The notes: generated by a model from the letters alone, not told the origin. Shown: positions 21,260 to 33,791, counted from the first letter of the stretch. The stretch is 64,000 bases of DNA from Benincasa hispida (GCF_009727055.1 NC_052354.1:1260086-1324085), one strand, 5' to 3'. A program made the numbers and translations.

Positions 21260-23272
21260 TGTTGGATTTTATGTCCTAAAACTCGCAGTTTATAAAAGTT
21301 AAACATATTCTATTATCAATAAAAGATGTCATTTAACATTTCTTCAATAAAGGTATTGAATCTATTAATTACATTAATAGAGTCTAAATCCAATAAACAA
21401 AGATCCATGGCTATTACATGAATACTAGAACTTTATGTGGAGACATAAAGATGGATCAAGTTCGAGTAAATAACTAAAACGGTTTATAGTACATGATTAA
21501 GGTTGGGTATCTTATTCTGATAACACTATTGAATGCGGCCTACTCTGTAGCTGTTACAAGTTGTTGTAAAGATATTACAAACGAAGTGATCCAAATTCGT
21601 TCATGTATTGACATGAGGAGTGGGGGCATCCTATGCAATGAGTTTGCATAAGATCGGACCAAGAAATTAGTCACTCTTACTTTATAACATTGTTTACTAT
21701 TTAAGACTGACTATTTCATTTAGATTACCTAAGTAACTCGATCTTAATCCTGAGCAAACTATGAACTCCTATTCATTCCGGATTATCCTTAAATTTTCAT
21801 AGGTGAGGGTTGACTTAATAGCACCGGCTCAATAAACCTCCCATTTCAGGGGTAAGACTGGGTAGATAGCTGAGGACATAGAGTATAAGACGGAATTCTC
21901 GCGTACCCGATTTAGGGATAGGAGAAAGGTTGTTCTCTTAAATACTAAATCCAGGTCTTAAGTACTGAATTCAAATCCGGTTTAGTGATTGAATCATAAA
22001 CCAATTGTATTGGAGGATCAGTTGGAACTGAAGGAAAAAGACATAATATCGAAGGTAAAACAGCACATTGACCCAATCGGTATTATGAACAACCTGTGAT
22101 GGGTTGACTTACTAGTTACGGTTATATCGTGTGGACACAAATATATCTACAGTGAGGAGAGTGCAATTAATGAGCTATAGTGGTGCGACTCGATAGTTAA
22201 CAGATACTGATTAATCTGATCTAAAGAGTTTAGCCAATTAATCTCAATCGTTGGACCTCATGATCTGTAGGTCCATTAGGTCCCCCTACTAGCTCGTAAA
22301 ACATAAACACCTTGAATTATTAGATTGAGTGAATTTGGAACAATATCAATTTGAATTATTCAAATTGAATTTCAATTTGAAAATGTTCAAATTGAAATTA
22401 AGGTTTTTAAGTTTGAATTAGTTCAAAATCAAATTATGGTTTGCATAATTATTCGATATAATTAACGTTTAATTTGTTGAAATTAAACGAAATTGGAAAG
22501 TGTATAATATTTAAATTTTGATTTAAATATCAATTACATAAATATGATTAATGTTTAAAATTAGGTGTATGATTAATTTAATATTTGATATTATAATTAG
22601 TTAGTTAATTAAATATGTTTAATTAATTAAAAATCAAATTAATTTCCAATTTTAAAATTCAATTTGAGTAATTGAATTTTGAATTTTTGATTTTAATTAA
22701 TTATGAATTAATCAAATAGATTTTAATTAATTTAGAATTAATTAAAATGGAAATTGAGGTTTTAAAAAATATGAAAAAAAAAATTGAATTTTTGTTTTCA
22801 AAGTGGAAACACCCCACTTCATTGAAGGAAAAGGTGTTTCCACATGAATCACACACAAATTCCACCATATAGTTCAAGCAGCTGCTGGCCAGATGTTGAA
22901 GTGTTTGCATAGTGGTGGTGGATAAAAACATTCTAATTTTGAAGGAATGATAGAAGATTGAGGGCTAAAAAAGGTTTTCTGGTTCATCTTCTTCTTTCTC
23001 TTAAAACCCACAAAAACCTTCACAAAATTCACTCAAATCTGAGTTCCACCATTCGAATTCAATGCTGAGAATAGTAAAGAAGATCTATTGGTGGTTCATT
23101 GTCAATTTGGAACTGATTTGGAGTGGAGAGTAGCTTGGAATTGGAAGATTTCATCAAATGTATGTTTATTTCAAACCCTCTTGTGAAAGCATGCTTTTAG
23201 AATTCAAATTAAATGTAATTAGAGTGTTTATTGATTCTGTTTGTTTCCGTTGCATGCTTGTGTATTCCATCA
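21260..23272 (+). mobile_element. Solo Copia LTR, family B, nested in LTR C
   Basis: 2013 bp, starting TGTTGGATTTTATGTCCTAA and ending TTGCATGCTTGTGTATTCCATCA. It is bounded by a perfect 5-bp duplication, ATAAT. The same family occurs at 49565, 50801, 54574 and 56359. No internal domain is present, so it is a solo LTR left by LTR-LTR recombination. Confidence 0.85.
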
Positions 23273-23920
23273 ATAATAACTATAGATTATACGATATATA
23301 TGATATATATGATATCACATATAGTTTAACATATATTATATGATAAGTTAGTTATCATATACATATATATTAAAATTGTTTTATATGTGTTAAAAAATAT
23401 TTTTTGAATTTAATTTTGAGAGGTAGTTAACTCCCTCCCCTCTTCTCCCTCATTTGTTAGACGTGCTAATGGTTGGTGTGGGAGATCACTTGTTTTTTGT
23501 TTTCTTCTTCATAGACAAGGTGTGTTTGGATGATCGTGCTGTTCTTCCCCAAGTGAGATTTTTTCTCTCCAAAATTTCTTTTTCCCTCTCTACCAAAAAC
23601 TAAGAATCCACACACTCCTTAGAGATTCTCTACCTATAGGAGAATACAGAAGGCTCCAAATTGGTGGTGTCATCTTTGGGTTTTCACTAACTATTCGTGA
23701 TTATTCATGATAGTTTGAGAAAAGGAATCACGTGAAGGTTTTATTGCTTCAAGAGTAAGAGTCTTCTTGAAACCCTAATTTCCCTTTTTTTTTCAATTTT
23801 TGATATATTGTAAATTTCGTTTATGCATAATTTGTTTTTGTAAAAATTCATTTCTATAAAAAAAAAATTAAAAATTGAGATGATCCTTGCTCCGCAATAG
23901 GACCTTCTTAAGTTGTTTCA
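23273..23920 (+). mobile_element. Copia C 3' LTR, second part
   Basis: It resumes right after the nested LTR with AT-rich sequence (TATATGATATATATGATATC). It continues through GGTGGTGTCATCTTTGG and AACCCTAATTTCCC, words typical of a Copia R-U5 region. It ends approximately where GAGATGATCCTTGCTCCGC resembles the LTR A ending. The right boundary is approximate. Confidence 0.6.
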
Positions 23921-24039
23921 CAATGCTTATCCTAAAATCATACTTGCACTGTCTCAATCATCCTTAGAGTGGGTAAGAAAAAGAAAAAATTCAACGCGAT
24001 GGTTACTAAGTTATTCAGAGGTCGGTTTGTTCGCTGAAC

Positions 24040-24330
24040 CTAGATGTTGGATCTCCAATCAACAATGTTAGGTTGCCTTCTTCCATTGACTTTTCAAAAT
24101 TGAAGGCTTTAATCTCATTATCCTTGATGAACTTTCAACCAACTCTCTAGTTAGACATTTTACAAGCGGATCTACAATATTATCTTCTGACCCTACTTAG
24201 TCAATTGTGATAATTTCACTAGAAAATTGTTGCCTAAGTGTAATATGTCTTTGTCATACATGTCGAGACATATTTTTATTCACTAAAGAGATATAGGTTG
24301 TATTCACTTTAGGATTATTATACAAATATT
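24040..24330 (-). pseudogene. Copia RNase H C-terminal remnant, minus strand
   Basis: On the minus strand the codons read MSRHV, a stop, QRHITLRQ, then SEIITID and SEDNIVDPLVKCLTRELVES. This is the usual end of Copia pol (NIADPLTKGL). It is a different Copia lineage from the elements A to C, whose equivalent reads NVADPFTK. One stop lies within the segment. Upstream pol is not recognisable. Confidence 0.7.
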
Positions 24331-25940
24331 TTGTAGTCAACTCAAACATATCCCAACCTCTTCTTAAATTATTATCCAATATTCTAAATGTGGATTATCG
24401 ATTGAGAATAGTAATTTTTCCATAATATTCCCAGAATAGTATAAAACTTTCAAAAGGTTTCGACTTTTCCATAAGTCCCAAGGAATTTTCTATGTTTTTG
24501 TTTTATAAGATTCTACAAAAAACATAATTGACTTTCAAACGGTGAGACATATACACCAGATAAGTCTTATCATGATTTTGGAATCAATTCATTTTATAGA
24601 ACATAGTTTTTTCAACAATAAATATCATTGTTATGGTACTTTCTGTATTACATATATTATTTTTCTCTAATGATTTCCATATTTTTTTCACAAAATCTAT
24701 TATTATAAATATTATATAGTGTTTTATCTAGTCCGCTCAAACGTAGTTCATGCATGACTATTTTGCATATTTCCTTACTTGAAGTACATGCAAGCAGTTT
24801 TCAGTAATCGACTTCTCCTTCAGATATTACAACATCTTCTTTCACAAATCTTGCAAGATATTGAAAGTTGTGAGGCAAAATAGAATTTCTCCTTGCCATC
24901 ATTTGAATTAACACTTAAATTTCTCATAAAATTTCTCTGTAATTTCAATTTGGTATTGTTGATGACATTTATGTGAAATCAATTGCCAGATAGTCGTGAA
25001 ACAAAGTAAATTAACTTTACTAAACAAGTTCGCACAAAATAAAATTAATACACCAACAAATAAATTTGAGACATTATTTATTATGCTTGAAACGTACAAC
25101 GACATGAGAACATTATACTTAATATCCATTATGCATCATAGTAAAAGCAGGTCGAATAATCTCATTAGATAAGATAAAATCAAATTGATATAAATTTGAA
25201 GGAAATCCAATTTAGAATAATGTTCTTCAATCGAATCAATAATCAACAAGATATTCACATCCCCCAATCAAAAAACACTTGAAATTCTAAACCCCGAGTT
25301 TACCACATTACATGAAATACAAATTCAAATTAAAAAATGATCTTGATGAATATAGAAAAAAGAAATCAATTTATATAGAACAACTACTTGATTCCATTAG
25401 TTTTATGTACTTGCATGCATGATAGGACAACCATGAATAGGCATAAGGAATCATCCGGATGAATATAAAAACAAATCTAAACTTCTCTTAAGATGGTTGT
25501 ATGACTTATAATGTCACAAAAGAGTAGAAAATATAGAATCTCATATGTCAAAAAGAATTTGAGCCCAACGGCTTCATGTTATCTCCTTAAGACAATTTTA
25601 CTCACAGTAATACCTGAGTTTCTTGAATAATTGTCTCCCATGATAGAACACATTACCTTTCTAATGGAAGTAGCACTTCGTCCACAAGATCTAATAAACT
25701 ACACTTTGTGAAAATAAACCGAACTTGCACAATACCCAAGTTTGTAAAAAGGGAGAAGTTTTATGAGGAAAAAAATGTTTATGAAAACATTCATGAAATA
25801 AATTGAAGAAATGACATATTTATAGTCTAATTGTTGTCATTCAAATAGTGATGTCTTTTCTTTAGTTATTTATGAAGTGACGCAATCATTCATGAAGGAG
25901 CATAACTTACGGAATTGAAAAGATGCAACCCTACATGAAG
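24331..25940. other. AT-rich DNA, mostly unassigned, with one coding-like scrap
   Basis: Probably decayed sequence upstream of the minus-strand Copia tail. On the minus strand at 24902-24660 there is a coding-like stretch with blocks NFQYLARFVKEDVVISEGE and CKIVMHELRLSGLDKTLY, broken by a stop at 24801-24803. I do not recognise the family. Nothing else is supported in the rest. Confidence 0.3.
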
Positions 25941-26090
25941 AGTTACATACCATTTATTCCAACAATTTCTGTGGGGAATCCCTGTCCTGTTCTCCATGAG
26001 GAAATTCACAGAGACGGAGAATGGTATAGAGGGGTGCGGGTGGAGATGGGGATGATTTTTCTGTTCCCGTGCCATCCGTGAACATCTCTA
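25941..26090 (-). repeat. Dispersed-repeat-like segment
   Basis: The stretch with GTGGGGAATCCCTGTCCTGT, then GGTGCGGGTGGAGATGGGGA, resembles the GGGGATCCCCG-type sequence seen widely in plant intergenic DNA. It stands out by GC content from its AT-rich surroundings. I cannot assign it to a transposon class. Confidence 0.3.
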
Positions 26091-29000
26091 GTTACAAATG
26101 ACACTTTTTCATTGGTAGAAACGTGTTGCTATTGATCAAGAACTTTTATTTATTTATTTATTTTCATTTTGTCCATTCAATTTAATGTCAACTTGATAGG
26201 AAAATGAGAGAATACTTTAAGCAACATTATAGGAAGATACGTGGTCATGATTAGATTACTAAGATCCCCAACTTCTTTTTTCTTATAATTACTCCATTTT
26301 TAGTTAATTAATTCATTGCCCATCTTCCTATGTCAAAATTGCTAAAATATTTATAAATATAGTAAAATATCATAATTTCTAATCGTGATAGATTACTATC
26401 TTGATCAATCGTAACACAGATATTAATCTATCACATTCTATTGTTAATAGAAAGTAAAATTTTGTTATATTTATAAAGATTTTGATTCATTTTTCTATAT
26501 TTTAAAAGAACCCTAAAATTAGTGTATAAATTAAATAAAATAGTCCATTCTTACATTTATCCAAAATAAATTAAAATCTTTTACCCAACCACACCAAAAA
26601 AAAAAAATCTTGAATAAGAAAGGATAGATTAAAATAGAAAATCATTTTGTGGGTTAAAATAATAAATATTAGCTTTTTGTCAGAAGGAAGATTCAAACCT
26701 TACATAGCGATAATAAATATTAATTAGCCCTTGTTATAAAAGGAAAAATAGTATATTACCTCATTCAATTTGAATTTAATTTTGACTATTTTGATTGATT
26801 TGGGACAATATTTCTAAAAAAAAAAATTCTAAAATAAGTTGTTTACTTCTCTCTTTTTAAAGTTTAAAAGGTTGATTTTGATTTTTTTTTTTTTTTTTAC
26901 TCAAATAATGTGAGTGGAAATTAAATTTTTAGAAGGAATTATATATTATTTTGTTCAACATTTTACCAAATTGTAATGCAATTTTGATGGGGCAAAAAAC
27001 AACCAAATTTAGGGGCTTTTTAAAAATAAAAATATTTAAAAATATTTTCATTTTATAGCAAAAATTCAAAAATTCAAAAAAAAAAATACTTTTAGAACTT
27101 TTATTATAAAGTGTAAATATTTTTGAGATTTTTCTATTGATAAGAATTTCCCCCAAATTTATGAAATTTCCACGGCATCTTTTTCTATTATTTTAATTTT
27201 AATACAATATGTGAGATGTGATATTTCAAATCTCTAACATCGAGATTGATACTACATACTTGTTATGACAATTGAGCTATGCTATTTTTGACCATTAGAT
27301 TTTAGTGTATGAAAAAAATAAAATAATATATATGTATAGAGTTCAGAAAAATTACATAGTGTCAAATGACGAAAGATATAAAATTCGCTATAAATTCTCA
27401 AATGCACATATTTTTTAGTATAACAATTGTAGGGTGGGTGATCAAACCTCTCATCTACAATATGAAAGGTCATGTCAATTACTATTGACCTAAGCCCACT
27501 TTACCCTCAAATGCACATATTGTACTCAATAATACTATTTTAAAAATACGTTTATAATAATTAAAGACTTGGATGAAGAAATAATTCTAGGAACTCTATT
27601 CCTATTCAAATTTATCCATTCTTATGAGATATATATATATATATATAGTGAAAGAATTTTTTTTTGGACTATATTAACCATGATCATTTTTATAAATATT
27701 TAAGTTATCATTTACCACACATTCATTTAATTAGGTATGTCTCTAGGAAATATCTCTATCTCATTCTATTCATTTGATCATTTCAACCATTTTCTCTCTC
27801 AACCTATATGTTTTTTGTATATCTCTAAATTCCACATTTTTCTCTCCCAATTTTGCCACTCAATCATAAATTTTTCCTCTCACATATTATAACTTTTCAT
27901 TTTCTTTCAATCTAACAAAATAAAGTCTTAATATTAAACAAATTTAATATAAAAGGTTTCTTACTTTATTTCAACAATATAAAACTAAGATTTGTCTTCA
28001 TCTTAATTTATAATTTATTATGTATATGTCAAAAGTTTTAGAACTTTTAACACTACATATATTTTTTTTAAAAAAAAAAAAAAAAAAAAAAATTGTTTGC
28101 AATACACTCTCATTTGTACTCATTTCTTATATCGTTTCTAAATTTATCTACTTATTTCTATATCAAGATTTATTTTTACATGAACGTGTATTTTTTTTTC
28201 CCTCTCATTGTCAGCGGTTAGTTTATATGATTAATCTCCACGTTATGTTGAAAATAAACTCATATTACTTTATAAATAATTTATATTAGTGCAAGTATAG
28301 AAAATCTAATATTTTATGATACAATAAAATGAAAATATTATTAACCAAACAAATAAAATTAAAAATGCAATTGACGTGTTAAAAACTAGTTTTTAAAATA
28401 TAAAATATTCAATAAAAGAATAACCTTTATTGTTATTGTTAAAAATATTTATTGTTATCTTATGATATTATATTTAAGGATCACTTGCTAAAATGGTCGA
28501 CTGGGCCTATTGATTGAATGTTGGCTCATGGTCCATTTAAATGTTTGGTTTGATAAGTGGAATATAGTTCCATTGATTATAGTATTATATTGTAGGATTA
28601 ATAAGAAGTTTGAATGAAGTTAAATATAAATATATGTATTCTTTTTTGTGGGTTTTTTCAATTTGTTGGGAATGAAAGTTTTGGATGGAAGATAAAACTG
28701 AAAGTTGAGAAATTATGGAAATTAGAAAAAGTAACAAATTGACAAAACATCATCCTTCGTAAAAAATGACAGTGATATACGAAATCATATATTGACGTAT
28801 GAAACTATAAAATTGCATGTAATCAAAACCATAAAACTAAAGAAAAAAAAACTTGATGAACTGAGAGCTAACGTATTAATTTCTAAAAGAAATAAAAAAT
28901 TTCTCAGAACATTCTCAAAATTTCTAGATTTCTCGAGATTTTGTGAAAATGGGGAAAAACAAAATTCATCCCCTACCAAAATTTTGAGACGACCAGACGA

Positions 29001-29700
29001 AAATTTTCCATCATCAGTAAAACATATGCTTCAAATGATAAAATAAGAAAAATGAAAGTCTAATTAACAGTCTAAATTGATTTACTTTTAAACCTTAAGA
29101 ATTTAAATGGATACAATTTATTAATTTAAAATTTTAATTATTAGAAGATATAAATGTCGAAAATCAGAGTTTTGAAATAAATTAAAACATTTTTTATATT
29201 ATAAATATTATATAATAATAATAGATGTTTATTAATGTCATGTTTAGTGTCCAATGCCAGGTGTCATTTTCTCATTATCACATGTGTTGGCTATGTGTCA
29301 TTCAACCACCTATGCATAGTATTCAAGTGTGTCACTTCCTACTTGCTAAAATTTCTTAGAAAAAGTGGAGATTTTTTAAGTAATTTCCTATTTTTATTAT
29401 TTTATTTATTTATCAATATTCATATTCCCGTTGTGCCTCGTTTTTCTCCGCATTTAACTAAACTATGTTGGACCTTACTTCAACCATCTCTACATCACTT
29501 TCCTTGAACATGGTTTTTTTTCCATGAATGGATAATAAACAATATTGAATTTTATTAGAAAAAACAATATTGACATGAATCAACAAAAAAAAAAAAAAAA
29601 GCAATGTTGAACATTTCTCTACTCTTAATTAAACCTGGTCAATTGGGCCTTAATTTAGATCAATTCTAACATCATATGACAAGTGTTGTTTCTAAACAAA
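26091..29700. other. AT-rich intergenic region
   Basis: No gene is recognised in about 3.6 kb. It holds A and T homopolymers (for example 28065-28093), an (AT)n run near 27627-27648, and a GATAGATTAC...AATCTATCAC repeat at about 26335-26490 that resembles one at 31713-31900. Confidence 0.6.
26335..26490. repeat. Cucurbit-type dispersed repeat, copy 1
   Basis: It opens ATTGCTAAAATATTTATAAA, has inverted GATAGATT / AATCTATC words in the middle, and closes AAATTTTGTTATATTTATAA. The same order of words recurs at 31713-31900. Confidence 0.5.
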
Positions 29701-29711
29701 TCACTAATTAT

Positions 29712-29719
29712 CACGTGGC
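29712..29719 (+). promoter_or_regulatory. ABRE / G-box upstream of the KIN-like gene
   Basis: CACGTGGC, the core recognised by bZIP ABF/AREB factors, about 190 bases before the start codon and about 70 before the TATA box. It fits abscisic-acid and cold or drought control, as known for KIN genes. The link to expression is inference. Confidence 0.65.
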
Positions 29720-29785
29720 ACAGGTAAATAATTACCTATTTGAGACATTATTGTACGTGTCAATTAGTGATTGAACTGTAACTAC

Positions 29786-29793
29786 TATATAAC
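29786..29793 (+). promoter_or_regulatory. TATA box of the KIN-like gene
   Basis: TATATAAC about 115 bases before the ATG. The equivalent TATATAAC stands at the same relative place upstream of the duplicate gene at 62.9 kb. Confidence 0.6.
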
Positions 29794-29905
29794 TCACACC
29801 AAGTTTGATTTTCTAAATCAACAAAACTTTAAAACTATATTCACCAAGTCTTTCTCAAGTTCTAAGCTCCTTACTTTTGTGTTTTCAAAATTCATTACAA
29901 AATAA

Positions 29906-30408
29906 ATGGATAATTCCCAAAAGATGAGCTACCATGCTGGAGAAGCCAAGGGTCAAGCTCAGGTTCACTTAGTCATAGCTATTTAAATTTAACCACACCA
30001 TCATTTTATCGATTACATATTAGATTATTATATTTTTAAATACTGTATGGTAATTGAATATAAGATGAATGTGATAACAGTTGTCTAATATAGTAATTTC
30101 ATTCTCAATAGATTTCGTGTTATCTTATCCTTCCCTTGTTTATTCTTTTATTTAAAAGGTTCTATATTGCTTTTATTGGATATCGTTGGAGATGCCCCAT
30201 ATTGTTTGGTTGCTATTTTATGTGATTAAGGAGTGATAAGGATAACATGTTAGTTTGTGTCATTATGTAGGAGAAGGTGAGCAATATGATGGATAAGGCA
30301 AACGATGCAGCCCAGTCGACTAAGGAATCAATGCAAGAAGCAGGACAACAGATAAAGGCCAAAGCACAAGGAGCCGCTGAAGCTGTTAAGGATGCAGTTA
30401 ACAAATGA
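29906..30408 (+). CDS. KIN2-like: KIN1/KIN2-like stress-induced protein, two exons
   Basis: Exon 1 is 29906-29962 (19 codons) and exon 2 is 30271-30408 (45 codons plus stop). They are joined in phase 0 by a 308-base intron with GT and TAG ends, giving 64 residues. The protein starts MDNSQKMSYHAGEAKGQAQ and ends EAVKDAVNK. It is Lys-, Ala- and Gln-rich with no signal peptide or membrane segment, and shows the alternating pattern of small LEA-like KIN proteins (Arabidopsis KIN1 is 66 residues). Family members are hydrophilic, helix-prone and induced by cold, drought and abscisic acid; their molecular role is only partly known, probably protection of proteins or membranes. An ABRE and a TATA box lie upstream. 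It has an intact frame and splice sites. A degraded duplicate in the same orientation lies 33 kb away at 62899. Confidence 0.9.
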
Positions 30409-30760
30409 AAATGTCTTCAATTTGTTCTCTTTTTTCCTTTTTTGGAATTTTTCAAGGCTTCTATTTTGTTTTTACTTAGACTTCTTCTTCTCTTTCTTTT
30501 TATTGAATAAAGACAATATTGTGTAAGAGCCTTGGAAAAAAAACGTCACATATGGCTCATGAGCCTTTTGTGTCAATGAGAATCATGCCTAGTTGACATG
30601 GGCCAAAACCTAGTTTGCTTTTTCTAGTCATTAAAAATTATGGTTATGGAATAAAACATATAAATAAAATTAAGAAAAATATCACATTACAATTTTTCTT
30701 AATTGGGGTTATTTTAGATGAAATTATAGTTTTTATGATAGGACCTATTTTAGAAATTTA
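30409..30760. other. 3' flank of the KIN-like gene, intergenic
   Basis: T-rich 3' UTR with AATAAA-like signals (TTGAATAAAGAC near 30505), then AT-rich DNA. No gene seen. Confidence 0.6.
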
Positions 30761-30904
30761 AATTTTATTCCTCGTTCACATAATAGAGTTGCTCATTGTT
30801 TGGTTAGGTGGGTTTATAATTTTAATAGGGAAAGAGGTGAATGGTCTAATTTTATGCCTTTGTGGCTGAGACCAACCATTGAATTGATGCTCGTTTTGTT
30901 ATAA
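30761..30904 (+). pseudogene. LINE-type RNase H C-terminal scrap
   Basis: A 47-codon open stretch reads NFIPRSHNRVAHCLVRW, then FMPLWLRPTIELM and a stop. The pattern (F-x-P-R-x-x-N-x-x-A-H-x-L-x-R-W) is the C-terminal end of RNase H domains attached to plant LINE reverse transcriptases. No other LINE parts are recognisable nearby. Confidence 0.5.
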
Positions 30905-32045
30905 CCTACTAAAGGTGTTGCTTGATTTTAATTCAATTACCTTTTTCTTTTAAAAAAGAAAAAAGAAAAATATCCATTTGTATCTATGAAATTTATAATT
31001 TTTTATTAATATTAAGGAAAATTTCAATTTATACTCCTGAATTTTGAGAATTGTATTGACTTTGACACTTAATTATTTTTCATTTAGATAAACGCTGTGT
31101 GAAACTTATAATTATATTTCATCAATTAAATCCCTACACTTCAATTTAGAATTTGAATTTAGATTTTTGAAAAAATTATGATTATGTTTAGTAACTATTT
31201 GGTTTCTAAATTTTAGTTTTGAAAATTAAGTCTATGATCATCCATACCACCTTTGTTGTCTATTTTCTATCAATGTTTTTAAAAATTAAGATAAGTTTTG
31301 AAAACTAATAAAAGTAAGTTTTTTATGTATAATTTGAATAAGATTTAAACTCTTCTAGGAAGACATTCAAAGAAAATAAATTTAATTTTCAAAATAAAAA
31401 ACAAAAAAGAATGGGCTTATGTTTTTCAAAATTACATTAGGATAAAATGTTCATGCATGCATTTTTATGTCCACCTGCGTTGGTTCTAAATATTTTAATT
31501 TGTTTTTTTATCCTTTTTTTTTTCGGAAAATTTGAAACCTTTTTCAACTTACATATTACTAATTTCTTCCTTTTATTCTATTTATTTTAATATTTTAACA
31601 TATTTTTCTATTGATATATTTTCTACTAAAGAACCAACGTGTTGGATCTCTATTGAATCACAATATATATCTTTTTTTATATCAAATGAGAAATTATTTA
31701 ATAAATAACAAAATTGCTGAAATATTTATAAAGTATTTAAATCGGAATTTTTTTTTTTTAGATTCTATCGATGATTGACACTTATAAACAATGATAGAAA
31801 GACTTCTATCACATCTATCAATGTCTATCATTGAAAGAATATGAAATTTTGTTATATTTTGTAAAAATTTTATTTTATTTTACCATATTTGAAATTATCT
31901 TATATTAAATGTTAATCATTAACCATTATCATTGATGTCATTTTAATTCATTCCCCTTATTTTAATTAAATTTTACATGAAAGAAAAAGGAAACCAATGA
32001 AATGGAATTTGATTTGATCTCTAGAAAAGATGACATGGGAGATTT
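30905..32045. other. AT-rich intergenic region with dispersed repeat
   Basis: No gene recognised. About 31713-31900 is the second copy of the TCTATC / GATAGA repeat, opening ATTGCTGAAATATTTATAAA and closing AAATTTTGTTATATTTTGTA. Confidence 0.6.
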
Positions 32046-32620
32046 CACTACAATAAATTGGACCTTTCTCGACGCTGCAAACCTTCGGGATTAGTTGAAA
32101 ACACTGACGACCAAACTTTTTCCGACGGTCAAATAATCATCGGCCGGATCGTGGTGAAAGCTTCATCGACATAACCTTCCCCAACGGTATAAAAGTCGTA
32201 TCGTAGGGGAAAAAATTATCTCGATGGATGGAGAATGGGGCTTTTCTACTGACCCTAAACAAAACCATCGGGAGCAGTCAAACATCGATGGTCTTAATTT
32301 ATAAATACCGTCGGGATGGAAAATTTTGCCCGACGGTGACCAATTAGTGTCATCATTAGGAGATATTCAATTATCCCGACGATGACTTTGCACCGTTGGG
32401 CAAAGTTTTTAACTTCCGACAGTCTTCAGAAATTAGAACCGTTTGGATAATCGACTTAGGCAGACGGTATGTTTTCATCATTGGGATCTAGTGGCTTTTC
32501 CGGACCACTTGGACCGTCGGGGGATGGTCTTTTAGTGTCGAGAAAAGATAAGAAATGCATAAAATTATGGTTTTTTCTAACCTCTTGTATCGTCGGGATT
32601 ATATATTTAACCGTCGAAAT
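32046..32620. repeat. CACTA subterminal repeat array
   Basis: Many copies of CCGTCGGG or its inverse, exact or one base off. Examples are CCGACGG near 32125, CCGTCGGGA near 32307, CCCGACGGTG near 32330, CCGTCGGGGG near 32515 and CGTCGGGATTA near 32592. In En/Spm elements such subterminal repeats bind the TNPA protein. A word near the tip (TTTCTCGACGCT) recurs inverted near 32535 (AGTGTCGAGAAAA). Confidence 0.8.
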
Positions 32621-32639
32621 TAACTTTTTTTTATTCTTT

Positions 32640-33780
32640 ATTTAAATCTTTTTTTTTTTTTCAAATGCCATACCTGTTTGAATCTTACAAATATCATTCA
32701 AATTAAAATAAAAATTGCCAAAATCAAGTAAATGTCTACAATATTAAATAATATATAGAAAACATGTTTGAATCTCAAGAGTTACTAACACTATTTGTTT
32801 TAAGTTAAAACAATACATCCACAATTCCTTAATCTAAAATAACATTACATGATAGCAAACTACCTATCGGGAGATGCATCTACAACCTTAATCCACAATT
32901 CCTAAATCGAAAATAACATTAACATCTACAACCTAAATATGCTCGTTGGGAGATGTATCTTCAACATAAACCTCGAGATACCTACAAAATACAAATTTAA
33001 ATAAGTTTAATGCTCAATATGTCATATACCAATCTCAAAACAAATATAGAATTTAAAACTCAACTCGGAATATTAATGAATTGAAACAAACCAACTCAAA
33101 CTTGCATATTTGAATCTCAAACTCAATATAAAACTTAAAACCCTACTTAAATTTAATCATAATTTTACATTTACCCCTATACCAACTTTAAAACCAATAT
33201 AAGAACATTAACAAATAAAACTCACTTTAACTTCAAACCTAATATAGAACTTAAAACCCAACTTAAACCCAACGAACTCATATCTACATATTTCAATCAA
33301 CCTAATATAGAATATAAAACCCAACTTAAACCCAACCAACTCATAAAAATTGAAACAAACCAAGATATATCTACATTTACTTAAACTTATATATACATTT
33401 ACTTACACAAACCAACACCCCTCCCTCCAGCTTAGTTTTCCTTAAATGAAATTTATTGAATCCCCACCTCCCCTCCCCACCCCAAAATTATTCTCAATCC
33501 CAATATACAAACCAACATAATTAAGAATTGAAACATACCAACACATATCTACATTTACTTAAACAAAACTTAAACTTAAACATACTTGTACTTAAAATCC
33601 AACTTAAACCCAACCACTCATAACAATTGAAACAAACCAACATATATCTACATTTACATAAACAAACCAACTTATCCCCCCTCCTCCCCAAAATTATTCT
33701 CAATCCCAATATACAAACCAACATAATTTAGCACAAAATGAAATTCAAACTCAACTTCAGAACACTAACTATACTTTACA
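32640..33780. repeat. G-poor degenerate repeat tract inside the CACTA element
   Basis: The plus strand is almost free of G. It contains repeated words such as AACTTAAACCCAACC and ACATATATCTACATTTAC. A unit with AATTATTCTCAATCCCAATA occurs near 33485 and near 33690. No coding sequence is seen. Confidence 0.65.
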
Positions 33781-33791
33781 TAACTATACGT

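Noticed and set aside
28020..28289. 89-codon frame with a lysine run
   Set aside because: The lysine run is a homopolymer A tract. Hydrophobic AT-rich translation, no family.
30213..30404. Minus-strand 63-codon frame over KIN exon 2
   Set aside because: Antisense shadow of the real exon.
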